NCBI GenBank assembly: GCA_037481695.1
Contig: JBBFLE010000008.1
Span: 99,919 to 163,918, forward strand
Direction of reading: 5' to 3'
Origin: a bacterium
GTDB lineage: Bacteria > Desulfobacterota > Desulfocorpusculales > Desulfocorpusculum
Length of the DNA stretch: 64,000 bases
The position numbers were made by a program, and so were the translations under genes. Positions 52,208 to 60,423 of this stretch are shown here, piece by piece. The notes under the pieces were generated by a model that had not been told where the DNA came from, made no database searches, and worked only from the letters and a program-made list of their open reading frames with translations. The first letter of the stretch is position 1, and each line of letters begins with the position of its first letter.

Positions 52208-52236
52208 TTGATTTTATAGTTGCATTGCTGTATAAT
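52208..52236 (+). promoter_or_regulatory. Divergent promoter of the replication operon
   Basis: TTGATT (52208-52213), 17 bases, then a perfect TATAAT (52231-52236). The leader contains a GCCAAA-TTT-TTTGGC hairpin flanked by G and C runs (about 52258-52288). Confidence 0.75.
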
Positions 52237-52327
52237 ATATATGTAAAAATGTAATGACGGGGGGACGCCAAATTTTTTGGCCCCGCCGATTGCATCCAAG
52301 AAATAAATAAATACGGAGGTGTAATAA

Positions 52328-52606
52328 ATGTCGAAACGAAAGCTCTTAGTGAAGGTGGCTAAGCAGTATCACAACCGGGTCAGGGAGTGCCGGTTGAGGG
52401 CAATGGTAGCCAAGCAGGAGGACTTAGCCAAGATGACAGGGATCAGCCGGAGCACCATCAACGCCCTGGAAAACAACCGGCTGTTTCTCTCCTCTCCCTA
52501 CGCCCTGCTTATTTCCGAGGCCCTTGGGTGCAAACTGGATGACCTTTACGGCAAGCGCAATGCGAAGCGAAGCCTTCCGGCAAGAGAGGAGCCCCAAGGA
52601 GCCTGA
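52328..52606 (+). CDS. Small XRE-family regulator
   Basis: A 92-residue protein. Its HTH lies at about residues 15-70: NRVRECRLRAMVAKQEDLAK, then MTGISRSTINALENNR and PYALLISEALGCKLDDLYG. This is the Cro-like partner of the leftward repressor in position and size. GGAGGTG lies eight bases before the ATG. It starts a plus-strand operon with the 52609 gene and the primase. Confidence 0.85.
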   Translation: MSKRKLLVKVAKQYHNRVRECRLRAMVAKQEDLAKMTGISRSTINALENNRLFLSSPYALLISEALGCKLDDLYGKRNAKRSLPAREEPQGA

Positions 52607-52608
52607 GG

Positions 52609-52803
52609 ATGTCAAAGACGCAGAACGCCCGATCTCCGCAGGAGACCGCCCAGGCTGGACTTAAGATATTGGCCCGCATCATCGCTAGAGAAGCGATCAA
52701 TTACCGACTGGCGAAGATGGAAGTCGTTAAGCCCGGATCCTTCTTCGTAGACGCTACGCATGCGCAGATCGGCGAATGCCTAAGAGGAGCCTCCCATCAA
52801 TGA
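52609..52803 (+). CDS. Small protein of unknown function in the element
   Basis: A 64-residue protein not recognised. It has a helical middle (LKILARIIAREAINYRLAKM) and no membrane segment. AAGGAG lies eight bases before the ATG, it follows the XRE stop by two bases, and its own stop overlaps the primase start as ATGA. These couplings support it as a real gene. Confidence 0.6.
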   Translation: MSKTQNARSPQETAQAGLKILARIIAREAINYRLAKMEVVKPGSFFVDATHAQIGECLRGASHQ

Positions 52804-55400
52804 AAGATTTTGAGTCGAGAGACCTCATCGAGAAAATCAGAGAGAGAACCGACATTGTGCAGGTGATAGGTGAGCATATCACCCTCGACCGCCACAATAA
52901 AGCATTGTGTCCGTTCCACGAGGAGAATACGCCGAGTTTCTCCGTGAACCCCAGTGGACAGTATTTCCATTGTTTCGGCTGCGGAGTCGGAGGGGATGTT
53001 TTCAGGTTTCTTGAGCTTTATGAGAAAAAGCCCTTTATGGAGGTTTTATCTGAGCTTGCCGATCGAGCGGGTATTTCTCTTACCGTCCTAACTTCGGAGG
53101 ATCGGCAACGCATTCGAGAAATTCGGACGATTGAAGATATCCTCACCGAGACAGCCAGGTTCTACCACCAGAGCCTTACCGCAGAGGTCCGAGACTATCT
53201 CATGCAAGAGAGGGGCCTCAAGGAGGAGACGATTTCTCGCTTTCAGATCGGCTATGCCAACGGAAAGTTGCAGGAGTACCTGATAAAAAAGCTAGGGTTC
53301 CCGTTAGACCTTTGCCTAAAGGCCGGAGTGCTCAAGAAGGCGCAGGGGAATAGCGTCAGGGACCATTTTTATCATCGTGCCATCTTCCCTAATTTCAAGC
53401 GTGGAAGGGTTGTCCACATTACAGGCCGGAGTCTGGATGGGCAGCAACCGAAATACCTCCACCTCCCGGGGAGGATCCGCTACCTCTACAACGAGGACGC
53501 CCTGACAAATAGAGTGGTCTACATCACCGAAGGGGTGACAGATTGCCTCTCCGGTGTCCAGTTAGGTTACCCGGTTGTGGCCATTTTTGGCTCATCTAAT
53601 TTCAAGCCAGAATTCCTGCCCAAGCTTTCCCTCTGTGAGACGGTGTATCTTTGTCTTGACGGAGACACAGCTGGACAGGAAGGGGCGCTCAGGATAGGAG
53701 AGCTTATCGGCGAGCGGGCAAAGATCGTTTCGCTACCCAAAGGGCTTGACCTAAACGATTATCTTAAGGGCCATCCCAAAGAAGAGTTTGAAAGCCTCGT
53801 TGCGTCCTCCAAAGACATCATTATGTATGAACTGAGCCTCATCCCTCCTGATACGGACAAGACCGCGCTCCCACAACGGCTTGAATCTATCTTGAAACAA
53901 ATTGCCCAAATGGATGAGGCAAAGGCAGAGGCGTATTTGAGCTATGAGATCAAGCCCCGCTTCAAACTAAAGAAGGATGACGTAGACGCATACAGGAAAA
54001 TCATCAACAAACACCGAAAGACGAGTAGCGACCAAAGAGAAACCAAATCCTCTAATCCTAAAACCGAGCCCCTTTATACCGCCCTCTTTGACGGGCTGAT
54101 TGACCTCGTAGAGCACAACGGCAACCCCGCTTTTCTTATCAAAGACGGCGACAAGCTCTCCATTCTCCCCAAGGTTGAACGAGAGGGCGTCCTCTACATT
54201 CCGCCTCCCAAGGAGCAAATCCCTTGGCTTCTTCCCAGGGGTGAGGAGGTGCTTAAACTCTATGACCTTCAAGAGGTGCTTCCCCAAAGGGAGAGGGACG
54301 GGGCGCTCTACGATGATCTGCTGACCTACCACAAGGCAATCTCAGAGTTGCCGGGAGAGGAATACTACGACCTGATCGTTGCCTGGGTCCTACACACCTA
54401 CCTTTTGGAACCCGTCCAGTATTCTCCGATCATTTGTCTTTTTGCCGTGCCGGAGAGGGGGAAGAGCAGAACCGGCAAGGGGATGATCCATGTTGCCTAT
54501 CGGGGTATCCATGTTGAGTCTCTAAGGGATGCCTATTTGGTGCGGGTTGCTAATAACCTCGGAGCCTCTCTCTTTTTCGATGTGAAAGACATCTGGCAAA
54601 AGGCGGAGAAGAATGGGAGTGAGGACATCCTGCTCCACCGTTTCGAGAAGGGGGCCAAGGTGCCCAGGGTCCTATACCCAGAGCGGGGGGCGCACCAGGA
54701 TATTGTCTACTACTCCATATTCGGGCCAACGATCATTGGCACAAATGAAGGGGTCCACCGAATCCTTGAGACCAGAGCCGTTCACATCCATATGCCGGAA
54801 ACGAGCAGGCGGTTTGAGAACGATGTAACGCCGGAGCTTGCTCTACCTTTAAAAGAACGATTGATAGCCTTTCGGGCAAAACACCTTGGGGAGACCCTTG
54901 CCGACATCCCGAAGCCTGCCGCCGGAAGGCTGGGGGACATCCTCAAGCCCCTCCAGCAGATCATCCGCCTGGTCAAGCCGGAGCGAGAGTTGTCTTTCTT
55001 AAGACTAATCAGGCAGATTGAATCGGAAAAGCTGATCGAAAAGGCGGACAGCTTGGAGGCTCAGATCCTTGCCGTTCTGATAGGACTGCAGGATCAGGTA
55101 CAAAGTGGAATGCTTCCCGTGAAAAGGATCACCGATACCTTTAACGAGGGTAAGCCTGAAAAGAGCCAGCTGACCTATCAAAGAATTGGCAGGAGGCTCT
55201 CCGCCATGGGGTTCAAAAAAGTTAAGGCCAGCGACGGAGCCTCCGCAATCGTCTGGGACGACGAGAGTATAGAGCGGATGAAGGAGACATACGGCTTGCG
55301 AAAAACATCAGAAACATCAGATAGGTCAGAAATCTCAGCGTGGTCCCCTGATGATACTGACGTTTCTGACGATACTGATGTTTTTCGGAGCCCATTTTAG
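52800..55400 (+). CDS. Primase-helicase fusion of the integrative element
   Basis: An 866-residue replication protein. The N-terminal CHC2 zinc finger reads ALCPFHEENTPSFSV followed by YFHCFGCGVGGD. A Toprim domain follows (VYITEGVTDCLSG; LCLDGDTAGQEGAL, about 240-310). The second half has a P-loop-like PERGKSRTGKGM (about 552-563) in a helicase-type domain and a C-terminal winged-helix-like part (LTYQRIGRRLSAMGF). The last 32 residues are an acidic Ser/Asp/Thr tail encoded by a long inverted repeat. It should allow autonomous replication of the excised element. The ATG at 52800 overlaps the previous stop. Confidence 0.87.
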   Translation: MKDFESRDLIEKIRERTDIVQVIGEHITLDRHNKALCPFHEENTPSFSVNPSGQYFHCFGCGVGGDVFRFLELYEKKPFMEVLSELADRAGISLTVLTSEDRQRIREIRTIEDILTETARFYHQSLTAEVRDYLMQERGLKEETISRFQIGYANGKLQEYLIKKLGFPLDLCLKAGVLKKAQGNSVRDHFYHRAIFPNFKRGRVVHITGRSLDGQQPKYLHLPGRIRYLYNEDALTNRVVYITEGVTDCLSGVQLGYPVVAIFGSSNFKPEFLPKLSLCETVYLCLDGDTAGQEGALRIGELIGERAKIVSLPKGLDLNDYLKGHPKEEFESLVASSKDIIMYELSLIPPDTDKTALPQRLESILKQIAQMDEAKAEAYLSYEIKPRFKLKKDDVDAYRKIINKHRKTSSDQRETKSSNPKTEPLYTALFDGLIDLVEHNGNPAFLIKDGDKLSILPKVEREGVLYIPPPKEQIPWLLPRGEEVLKLYDLQEVLPQRERDGALYDDLLTYHKAISELPGEEYYDLIVAWVLHTYLLEPVQYSPIICLFAVPERGKSRTGKGMIHVAYRGIHVESLRDAYLVRVANNLGASLFFDVKDIWQKAEKNGSEDILLHRFEKGAKVPRVLYPERGAHQDIVYYSIFGPTIIGTNEGVHRILETRAVHIHMPETSRRFENDVTPELALPLKERLIAFRAKHLGETLADIPKPAAGRLGDILKPLQQIIRLVKPERELSFLRLIRQIESEKLIEKADSLEAQILAVLIGLQDQVQSGMLPVKRITDTFNEGKPEKSQLTYQRIGRRLSAMGFKKVKASDGASAIVWDDESIERMKETYGLRKTSETSDRSEISAWSPDDTDVSDDTDVFRSPF
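55299..55387. repeat. 40-bp imperfect inverted repeat at the 3' end of the primase gene
   Basis: CGAAAAACATCAG (55299-55311) is an exact reverse complement of CTGATGTTTTTCG (55375-55387). Inside, 19 of the next 27 positions also pair, around a 9-base loop. Both arms contain short ACATCAG/TCAGAAA units. It is translated as the acidic tail of the primase. A single-strand initiation structure, a protein-binding array or a terminator are all possible. Confidence 0.75.
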
Positions 55401-55415
55401 GGAGGGGTTCCCACT

Positions 55416-55823
55416 ATGGATAAACAGGCACTCAAAGAGCAGATAGCAAGCCTTGATCCAAAGACTCACAAGGCGCTGAAGGATGCTCTGATGACCGAAT
55501 ACGGCCGCCTTGCCGGCGAAAAGGGAGAGGCAAGGGCTCAGTCCAAGCAGACCCCCGATCCCTTCGCCGAGATCTTCAGGAAGGCGGTGGATGAACTTAG
55601 CCGCCGGTATATGGATGGCACACTTGACTACATCCAAAAACGTCATCCTGACCTGTACCAGAAAACGAACCAGGCAGAGGACAGGCTAAATGAGGCATGG
55701 AAGGCAGGTCTTCAAGAAAAGGCAGGGATTGAGGAGTTTCGGGAGGTCTTGAAGGACTGGTATTTCCTGCACCTTCAGGGGATAGAAATCTACTCCCAAG
55801 AGCAGCTCCGGCAAGAGAAATGA
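55416..55823 (+). CDS. Hypothetical helical protein of the element
   Basis: A 135-residue, highly charged, mostly helical protein with no recognised domain (starts MDKQALKEQIASLDPKTHKA; ends in a Gln/Glu-rich helix). GGGAGGGG precedes the ATG. It follows the primase by 15 bases, so it belongs to the same operon; an accessory role in replication or partition is only a guess from position. Confidence 0.6.
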   Translation: MDKQALKEQIASLDPKTHKALKDALMTEYGRLAGEKGEARAQSKQTPDPFAEIFRKAVDELSRRYMDGTLDYIQKRHPDLYQKTNQAEDRLNEAWKAGLQEKAGIEEFREVLKDWYFLHLQGIEIYSQEQLRQEK

Positions 55824-55931
55824 TGCACGATGGCGACAAAGCTTATTCCTACCCGAACTGCTGGCTTTTTAGTGGTGTGCTCTCAAAAAGCCTGGCCCGA
55901 AGGGGGCGAGGGATAAAGAAAGGAGGAAAAG

Positions 55932-56102
55932 ATGGAACACATAGGTTCAATTTTAAACAGGTGTACGCGCTGTTGGGGGGTAAATCAGGGTGTGTGCAAG
56001 ACAAGACGTTGTTTTTTCGATAAGCCCGTGGAAGAAAATTCTGAGCGACTACGAGTAAGAAGTATTTTTAACGTGTTACAGAAACCCCTGAAAAGGCGAT
56101 GA
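55932..56102 (+). CDS. Small four-cysteine (zinc-finger-like) protein
   Basis: A 56-residue frame read directly from the sequence: MEHIGSILNRCTRCWGVNQG, then VCKTRRC and a basic end (LQKPLKRR). The four cysteines (CTRC and CKTRRC) suggest a zinc site. A strong AAAGGAGG lies five bases before the ATG. A longer frame at 55820-56023 in another phase has no such support. The bases from 56103 to 56361 show nothing recognisable. Confidence 0.45.
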   Translation: MEHIGSILNRCTRCWGVNQGVCKTRRCFFDKPVEENSERLRVRSIFNVLQKPLKRR

Positions 56103-56361
56103 ATACCAGCAAACGAGGAGCAATCACAGTCAAATTTAGCGCTTTTTGGGGTTAAAAACTTGCCGGTCTGAGGCCAAAAAACATATGATTACTTCTAGGT
56201 AACAATACAGAGGGTAAATGAAAAATGCGTATTTGTGACCTTATACAAGGCCCTTTTATCAATACTCAAGAACACCTGAGAGCGACTTGCTGCTCGAATG
56301 ATGCCTGGAAGATCGCTCATTTTTGCACATTTTCGCTCAAAACACGAAAGGATGAACACCC

Positions 56362-56733
56362 ATGGGCTTAAATCCCAGACAAGAAAGAGGTTTGGCGGCC
56401 TTACTTTCTGCTCCAACTTTGGGAGCTGCGGCGGCAGAGGCAAACGTTAGCGTCGCCACATTGCGGCGCTGGTTGCGCACACCTGAATTCATTCGGGCAT
56501 ATGCTCAGCTGCGCTCCGAAATAAATCGTGTGACTGTCGTGCGCCTTCAGAATGCCTCACGTTGGGCAGTGGACACACTGTGCACAGCGCTTGTTGCGGA
56601 ATCAACCCCCCCTGCGGTGAAGGTAAGTGCGGCAAAGGCCATTCTGGAGTATGCCTTCAGGTCAACAGAGCAACTGGATCTTCTTGAGCGTGTCGAGATG
56701 TTGGAACGCCTGATTGAGGAGAGCAGACAATGA
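56362..56733 (+). CDS. Helix-turn-helix protein, small-terminase-like
   Basis: A 123-residue all-helical protein. Residues about 8-50 look like an HTH of the phage small-terminase/transposase type (GLAALLSAPTLGAAAAEANV, then SVATLRRWLRTPEF). The rest forms helices ending in LLERVEMLERLIEESRQ. The family match is by pattern only; a phage packaging protein or a DNA-binding adaptor are both possible. It overlaps the next gene by ATGA. Confidence 0.55.
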   Translation: MGLNPRQERGLAALLSAPTLGAAAAEANVSVATLRRWLRTPEFIRAYAQLRSEINRVTVVRLQNASRWAVDTLCTALVAESTPPAVKVSAAKAILEYAFRSTEQLDLLERVEMLERLIEESRQ

Positions 56734-57020
56734 GCCGCTTTGCCAGAAACAAAGTGAAACACCTTGAGGAATGTTGCAGCGGTCCGCAGATCCCGAGGGT
56801 CTTGGTTGTGATGGAGCATGAGGCCGAAGAGGCTATAGCGGAATGGCAGCGAAGGTACGGCGACTTACATCCCCAAGACTCTGCGCACCGTCTCATAATA
56901 ATCACCATTAGCAACAGGGAGACGCCCTTGCCGAAAGCACCCGATTCCAAGGCGGAGACCCAAAGAAGTAGAAGGGTGAAAAGATGCCAGCGCAGTTGTG
57001 CTGTACGCCCTAGAAAGTAG
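56730..57020 (+). CDS. Hypothetical protein coupled to the HTH gene
   Basis: A 96-residue protein not recognised. The N-terminal 60 residues look structured (IPRVLVVMEHEAEEAIAEWQ; HRLIIITISNRE), while the last 35 are Arg/Lys/Ser-rich and may be an artefact of a late frameshift or the true tail. It overlaps the HTH gene by four bases. It marks the last plausible gene of the integrative element before the integron-like region. Confidence 0.45.
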   Translation: MSRFARNKVKHLEECCSGPQIPRVLVVMEHEAEEAIAEWQRRYGDLHPQDSAHRLIIITISNRETPLPKAPDSKAETQRSRRVKRCQRSCAVRPRK

Positions 57021-57576
57021 GTCTTACTTCCGGTTGTCGGATGGGACCCTTAGTCTCCCCTCCACTTTCTTTTCCCCTCAAAGATGTTTTTGTCGTCTCC
57101 GGGAGTTGCGTAAGGCTTCCTGTACGAACTGGATGGACATTACGGTCCTGACATGCACCTTTGGAACATCATGAGTTCTCAAGGCTGCACTGTGTTCGGC
57201 CCGCCACCTACCCCTTTGATCTGCCTGAGCCATAGCCCTAGCTCATGGGGGTATCTTGGGCTGGGGCAAACAGTGAAGCACCAGCAGGACCGCAAGGAGA
57301 GAGCCGAAATGGCAATGCGTAAAGAGCATATTCCTGTTACCAACAATTTGACAAGAATCTAAAGCCATGGTACATGGTTGGCGCTATTGGAGATAGAACC
57401 TTGGCCGAGCCCCGGCCCCCGTCCTCCAAGGTGATACCCACGGGTGGAAGGGGCTCCAAGGACCGAATCAGGCCAAGCCCAGGACGTATCTTGACCTTTG
57501 GTGGGTGCACTCGCCAGTGCCGAATGTTCGTTCAAAGTATGTTCGCGTCGCGCTGCGCGCGCCGCGAATGGCGAGC
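57021..57576. other. Non-coding or decayed stretch between element and cassette array
   Basis: About 550 bases without a gene I can support. Frames at 57153-57362 and 57374-57589 lack ribosome-binding sites and protein-like character. It may hold a gene-less or eroded cassette ending at the attC-like site at 57577. Confidence 0.4.
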
Positions 57577-57729
57577 TGCCCGACTGTGACTACGGCCAGC
57601 GACTGAAAACCCTCTTGGCGCGCGCTGATTCGCGCGCCTCGAACCAGTCGCTGGACCGGTCACTGGCGTTCGTTGCTCGCGCCTGCGGCGCGGCACCTCC
57701 CGCCACCGCCGGTCAGCTCGCCGTTGGGC
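57577..57729. repeat. attC-like recombination site 1
   Basis: Outer boxes GCCCGAC (57577-57583) and GTTGGGC (57723-57729) are near-perfect complements. Inside is a highly palindromic stretch, including CCAGCGACTG / CAGTCGCTGG, GGCGCGCG / CGCGCGCC, and GACCGG...TGGCG / CGCCA...CCGGTC. At 153 bases it is long for an attC. Confidence 0.55.
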
Positions 57730-57762
57730 GCACTAGAAGAGTAATCAAAGGAGATGCTAATA

Positions 57763-58326
57763 ATGCACCAAAACGAAGTAGTTGTTGCATTTGACATAGT
57801 GTTGGAAGAAATTGAAAATGCTATTGCAGCGCTTAACCGCGAAGGCGCCCAAGCATTTGAAAGCGGAAAATACGACGTGGCTCGCGATCTTATGGAAAAA
57901 GGGTCGCAGATGACCGGTTTCAGGAGTCGCGTTAAGGACTTGCAAAAAGAATGGCTCAATATATTCGCAGCTGTTATCCCGCAGAAATCACGTAAACGTA
58001 AGGCGTCTCGTTACAAGAAATTGCAGCATGGCCTACGGACACCTGAAGACGAATTTCGAATTCCGATTCTACAATCCCTAGTTGAGTTAGGTGGCTCTGC
58101 TCCCATGAATGATGTGCTTGACAAAGTGGAGACGTTGATGAGGCCCAAGCTAAACGCTTATGACCACCAGACCTTGCCATCTGACCCCACTATTCCACGC
58201 TGGCGGAACACCGCCCAATGGGCACGAGCTGCTATGGTGAAAGAGGGATTACTTTCTTCCGCTTCTCCTCGTGGAGTATGGGAGATAACAGATAGCGGTA
58301 GAAGATTCCTGGAGCAACACAAATAG
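57763..58326 (+). CDS. Cassette gene: winged-helix (Mrr N-terminal-like) protein
   Basis: A 187-residue protein. Residues about 1-70 are helical (VAFDIVLEEIENAIAALNRE). Residues about 98-187 resemble the Mrr_N winged helix of restriction-type proteins (EDEFRIPILQSLVELGGSAP; WRNTAQWARAAMVKEGLL; GVWEITDSGRRFLE). No nuclease domain is attached. ATG 57763 is chosen because AAAGGAG lies nine bases before it, while ATG 57754 abuts that site. It is flanked by attC-like sites, so it is the gene of one cassette. Confidence 0.72.
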   Translation: MHQNEVVVAFDIVLEEIENAIAALNREGAQAFESGKYDVARDLMEKGSQMTGFRSRVKDLQKEWLNIFAAVIPQKSRKRKASRYKKLQHGLRTPEDEFRIPILQSLVELGGSAPMNDVLDKVETLMRPKLNAYDHQTLPSDPTIPRWRNTAQWARAAMVKEGLLSSASPRGVWEITDSGRRFLEQHK

Positions 58327-58329
58327 TGC

Positions 58330-58391
58330 GCCCAACATGCGCTTCCAGCGGACGCTCGCTCCGCTCGCGCCGCTGAAGCGCAAGCCGTGGC
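58330..58391. repeat. attC-like recombination site 2
   Basis: GCCCAAC (58330-58336) is followed by GCGCTTCcAGCGG (58339-58351), which pairs with CCGCTGAAGCGC (58370-58381), leaving one unpaired C as attC sites do. The closing box is worn down (GTGGCC near 58386). Confidence 0.7.
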
Positions 58392-58415
58392 CAAAGAGAT
58401 AAAGGGCAAGAGATT

Positions 58416-58727
58416 ATGGCAAGTCAAGTAAAGAGCTTGTGGCGTATTATCTCCGTCTTTTTCGGTTTGCTACTTTCCGTTTGGAAACTCATACTCCTTC
58501 TCGGCGGAATCTTCACCCTCTGTGTCGGATGTCTGATGTTGTTTGATGGAAAATGTTTTTCTGAGTCGGTTTACGTTGCATTCATAACTTTTCTCACCAT
58601 TGGATACACGGATCTTGCACCAGTCTCGACTATCGCTCGAATAGCATGCGTCATCCTTGGATTTGCTGGTATTGCCTTTATGGGAATTGTTGTTGCTGCT
58701 ACCATCAAAGCCATAGAAAAATCATGA
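58416..58727 (+). CDS. Cassette gene: two-helix ion-channel protein
   Basis: A 103-residue membrane protein of the Ion_trans_2 type. The first helix is about 25-45 (LILLLGGIFTLCVGCLMLF), the pore loop holds TFLTIGYTDLAP (about 62-73), where the usual GYGD filter is GYTD, and the second helix is about 76-98. There is no regulatory domain. The changed filter makes K+ selectivity uncertain. It shares its cassette with the next gene, 12 bases downstream. Confidence 0.75.
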   Translation: MASQVKSLWRIISVFFGLLLSVWKLILLLGGIFTLCVGCLMLFDGKCFSESVYVAFITFLTIGYTDLAPVSTIARIACVILGFAGIAFMGIVVAATIKAIEKS

Positions 58728-58739
58728 AGGGGGTAAGCT

Positions 58740-59096
58740 ATGGCGGACGAACTCCCTGAAGTTATAAAGAAGTCTGTTAAGGAGGCAATACATGAGTTTT
58801 TCAGCCATATGTGGCAGGAGTTTGAAGGAGAAGAGTTACCCTCTCTCCCCTCATTATTATCGGTCCATCTACGTTATTTCCTACGCTATAGAGAGGTTTA
58901 CGATCGATTCGAGCGGAATGTACAGAGCCTCTCCGATTCTGTCCAACTCCTTAGATCCCTTGCCCTGAAGGTAGAAGATTGGAATGCAGAATGTAGTGAA
59001 AAGGAGAAGATCGACAAGCTGACGGAGGACATGGGGAAAATTAGAGAAGCCATTGGCGAAATCCGTGACTTGCTCAAGCAGATTGCTTCAAAATGA
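58740..59096 (+). CDS. Cassette gene: unknown acidic helical protein next to the channel
   Basis: A 118-residue protein without a recognised domain. It is charged and helical, with a likely coiled coil at the C-terminus (DKLTEDMGKIREAIGEIRDL). AAGGGGG precedes the ATG. It may bind or gate the channel encoded just upstream; that is inference from the shared cassette and short spacing. Confidence 0.6.
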   Translation: MADELPEVIKKSVKEAIHEFFSHMWQEFEGEELPSLPSLLSVHLRYFLRYREVYDRFERNVQSLSDSVQLLRSLALKVEDWNAECSEKEKIDKLTEDMGKIREAIGEIRDLLKQIASK

Positions 59097-59110
59097 AATT
59101 AATATAATGG

Positions 59111-59168
59111 GGCCAGCAAGACAATCCAGCCGATCGCTTACAGCTCCGGCTGATTTCAATCGTTAGGC
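59111..59168. repeat. attC-like recombination site 3
   Basis: GGCCAGC (59111-59117, worn RYYYAAC) and GTTAGGC (59162-59168) flank a CAGCCG / CGGCTG stem. The 58-base length is typical of short attC sites. Confidence 0.65.
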
Positions 59169-59199
59169 TACAACTGGACATCGAAGTTGGAGAAGGCTT

Positions 59200-59688
59200 A
59201 TGGATGATAGTCACTACGACGTTGCACAGATCTGCGAGAAAGGCCATGTCATCAACTCTATGGCACGGGATTATCCGAACAGCAACCAAGATTACTGTGA
59301 CAAGTGTGGGGCGCCGACGCTTATGGCTTGCCCTTTCTGCAAGACCGCAATTCGGGGCTACTACCACGTGCCGGGGGTTACAGGTTTTAGCAATTACAAT
59401 GCTCCTTCCTTTTGCTACAAGTGCGGCAAGCCCTTCCCCTGGACCGCTGCCGCTCTTACGGCTGCGCAGGAGCTAGCGGACGAGCTGGACGGGCTGACCG
59501 ACGACGAGCGGGAATCTCTGAAGAAGAGCCTCGATGAGCTGGTTTGCGAAACTCCCAGCACCCGCGTCGCTGAGACGCGGTTCAATCGGATCATGAAGAA
59601 GGTCGGAAAGGATGGCTACGACAGCATGCGGTCAATTCTCACGGACATCGTGAGCGAGACTGTGCGCAAGACGATATTTGGTCCGTGA
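59200..59688 (+). CDS. Cassette gene: DUF2321-like zinc-ribbon protein
   Basis: A 162-residue protein. The N-terminal half has the pattern CEKGHVINSMARDYPNSN, CDKCGAP, CPFCKT and CYKCGKPFPW, that is, several zinc-binding CxxC pairs as in DUF2321. The C-terminal half is helical (LTDDERESLKKSLDELV). The function of the family is not known; similar proteins are common in integron cassettes and genomic islands. GGAGAAGG precedes the ATG, 31 bases after the cassette core site. Confidence 0.75.
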   Translation: MDDSHYDVAQICEKGHVINSMARDYPNSNQDYCDKCGAPTLMACPFCKTAIRGYYHVPGVTGFSNYNAPSFCYKCGKPFPWTAAALTAAQELADELDGLTDDERESLKKSLDELVCETPSTRVAETRFNRIMKKVGKDGYDSMRSILTDIVSETVRKTIFGP

Positions 59689-59717
59689 CGGAACAGTGCG
59701 CGTACGAGATGTAATTA

Positions 59718-59793
59718 GCCCAACAATAAGCATCAGCCGCAAGCGGGGCGAACGCTGCTAGCTGAGTGTGTCGGCTAAATTCACGGGTTAGCC
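59718..59793. repeat. attC-like recombination site 4
   Basis: GCCCAAC (59718-59724) and GTTAGCC (59787-59793) flank a CAGCCG / CGGCTA stem. The right box contains the stop codon of the minus-strand GIY-YIG gene. Confidence 0.65.
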
Positions 59794-60423
59794 TGTCAAC
59801 ATTCTACGAAGCATTTCAAAATCGCCAGGGGCAAGCACATCGCCATACAGTTCATTAACTAACCACAACCCACTCTCTCTAATCCTCCTTATCGGTGAAT
59901 GGAACCCCAACCAGTGCGTTGAAGGCTTACAGTCTGGACACAGAGATATTGACGAGATAAGTCTTTTCTCCAGAGAAAGTCGCTGATCCTTGCTGTCAAC
60001 CCCAAACACAACAAAGGAGAAGTGTTTTTGGATGTACTCCGAAACTGCCCTTTCTATAGCGCGTTGCTTGTCAGTATCAAGAAAAGTTCTCAAACGTTCT
60101 CTGGCTTCCCGAGTCGTCAAGTCCCATTCCCATTGTTCCCTAAAAGGGTCTTTGGTCTGGTTCAACAAAGCACGCCCGATATTTTTACGAAAGATACTGC
60201 GATCCTTATTCTCTTGAAGAAAATGCTGCTTCAAGCGGGAAGGCAACTGATTTGCTCCAGTGTGTTAACCAACTCGCACAATCCTATCTACCCCGTGGGC
60301 AAATTCCCCATCTTCGAAAAGGATATAGATACCATTGTCAGGTATCCGGTGCGTATCAAACGGGAAACGCTGACGAGGCAAGGCATTGAAAAGACAATGT
60401 AAGTGCTCACAAATTCGACTCAT
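59788..60423 (-). pseudogene. GIY-YIG nuclease-family gene with an in-frame stop
   Basis: Reading from ATG 60423 gives MSRICEHLHCLFNALPRQRF, then NGIYILFEDGEFAHGVDRIV and RVG, then TAA (60265-60267), and continues in the same frame as HTGANQLPSRLKQHF to 59788. Relatives have Thr in place of the stop (RVGTHTG). The motif NGIYILFEDG is the GIY-YIG catalytic opening. So this is one gene of 212 codons interrupted by a nonsense codon; an internal TTG could restart the C-terminal part (152 residues). Normal partner of the overlapping DUF6884 gene upstream. Confidence 0.75.

Larger units (their letters stand above)
49223..57020. mobile_element. Integrative element in tRNA-Asn (right end uncertain)
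   Basis: The left edge is sharp: the base after the tRNA CCA. Contents are a serine recombinase, ImmA/XRE switch, Cro-like gene, primase-helicase, and small phage-like genes. No second copy of the tRNA end was found to the right, as expected for serine integrases with a 2-bp crossover. The right edge is placed after the last recognisable element gene; the element could also include the integron and run beyond the window. Confidence 0.6.

Noticed and set aside
55820..56023. 67-residue frame after the 55416 gene
   Set aside because: Its start overlaps the previous stop without a ribosome-binding site of its own, and a better-supported small gene in another frame (55932) covers the same DNA.
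57153..57362. 69-residue frame beginning MHLWNIMSSQGC
   Set aside because: No ribosome-binding site and no recognisable family; possibly a remnant, so it is only mentioned in the gap entry.
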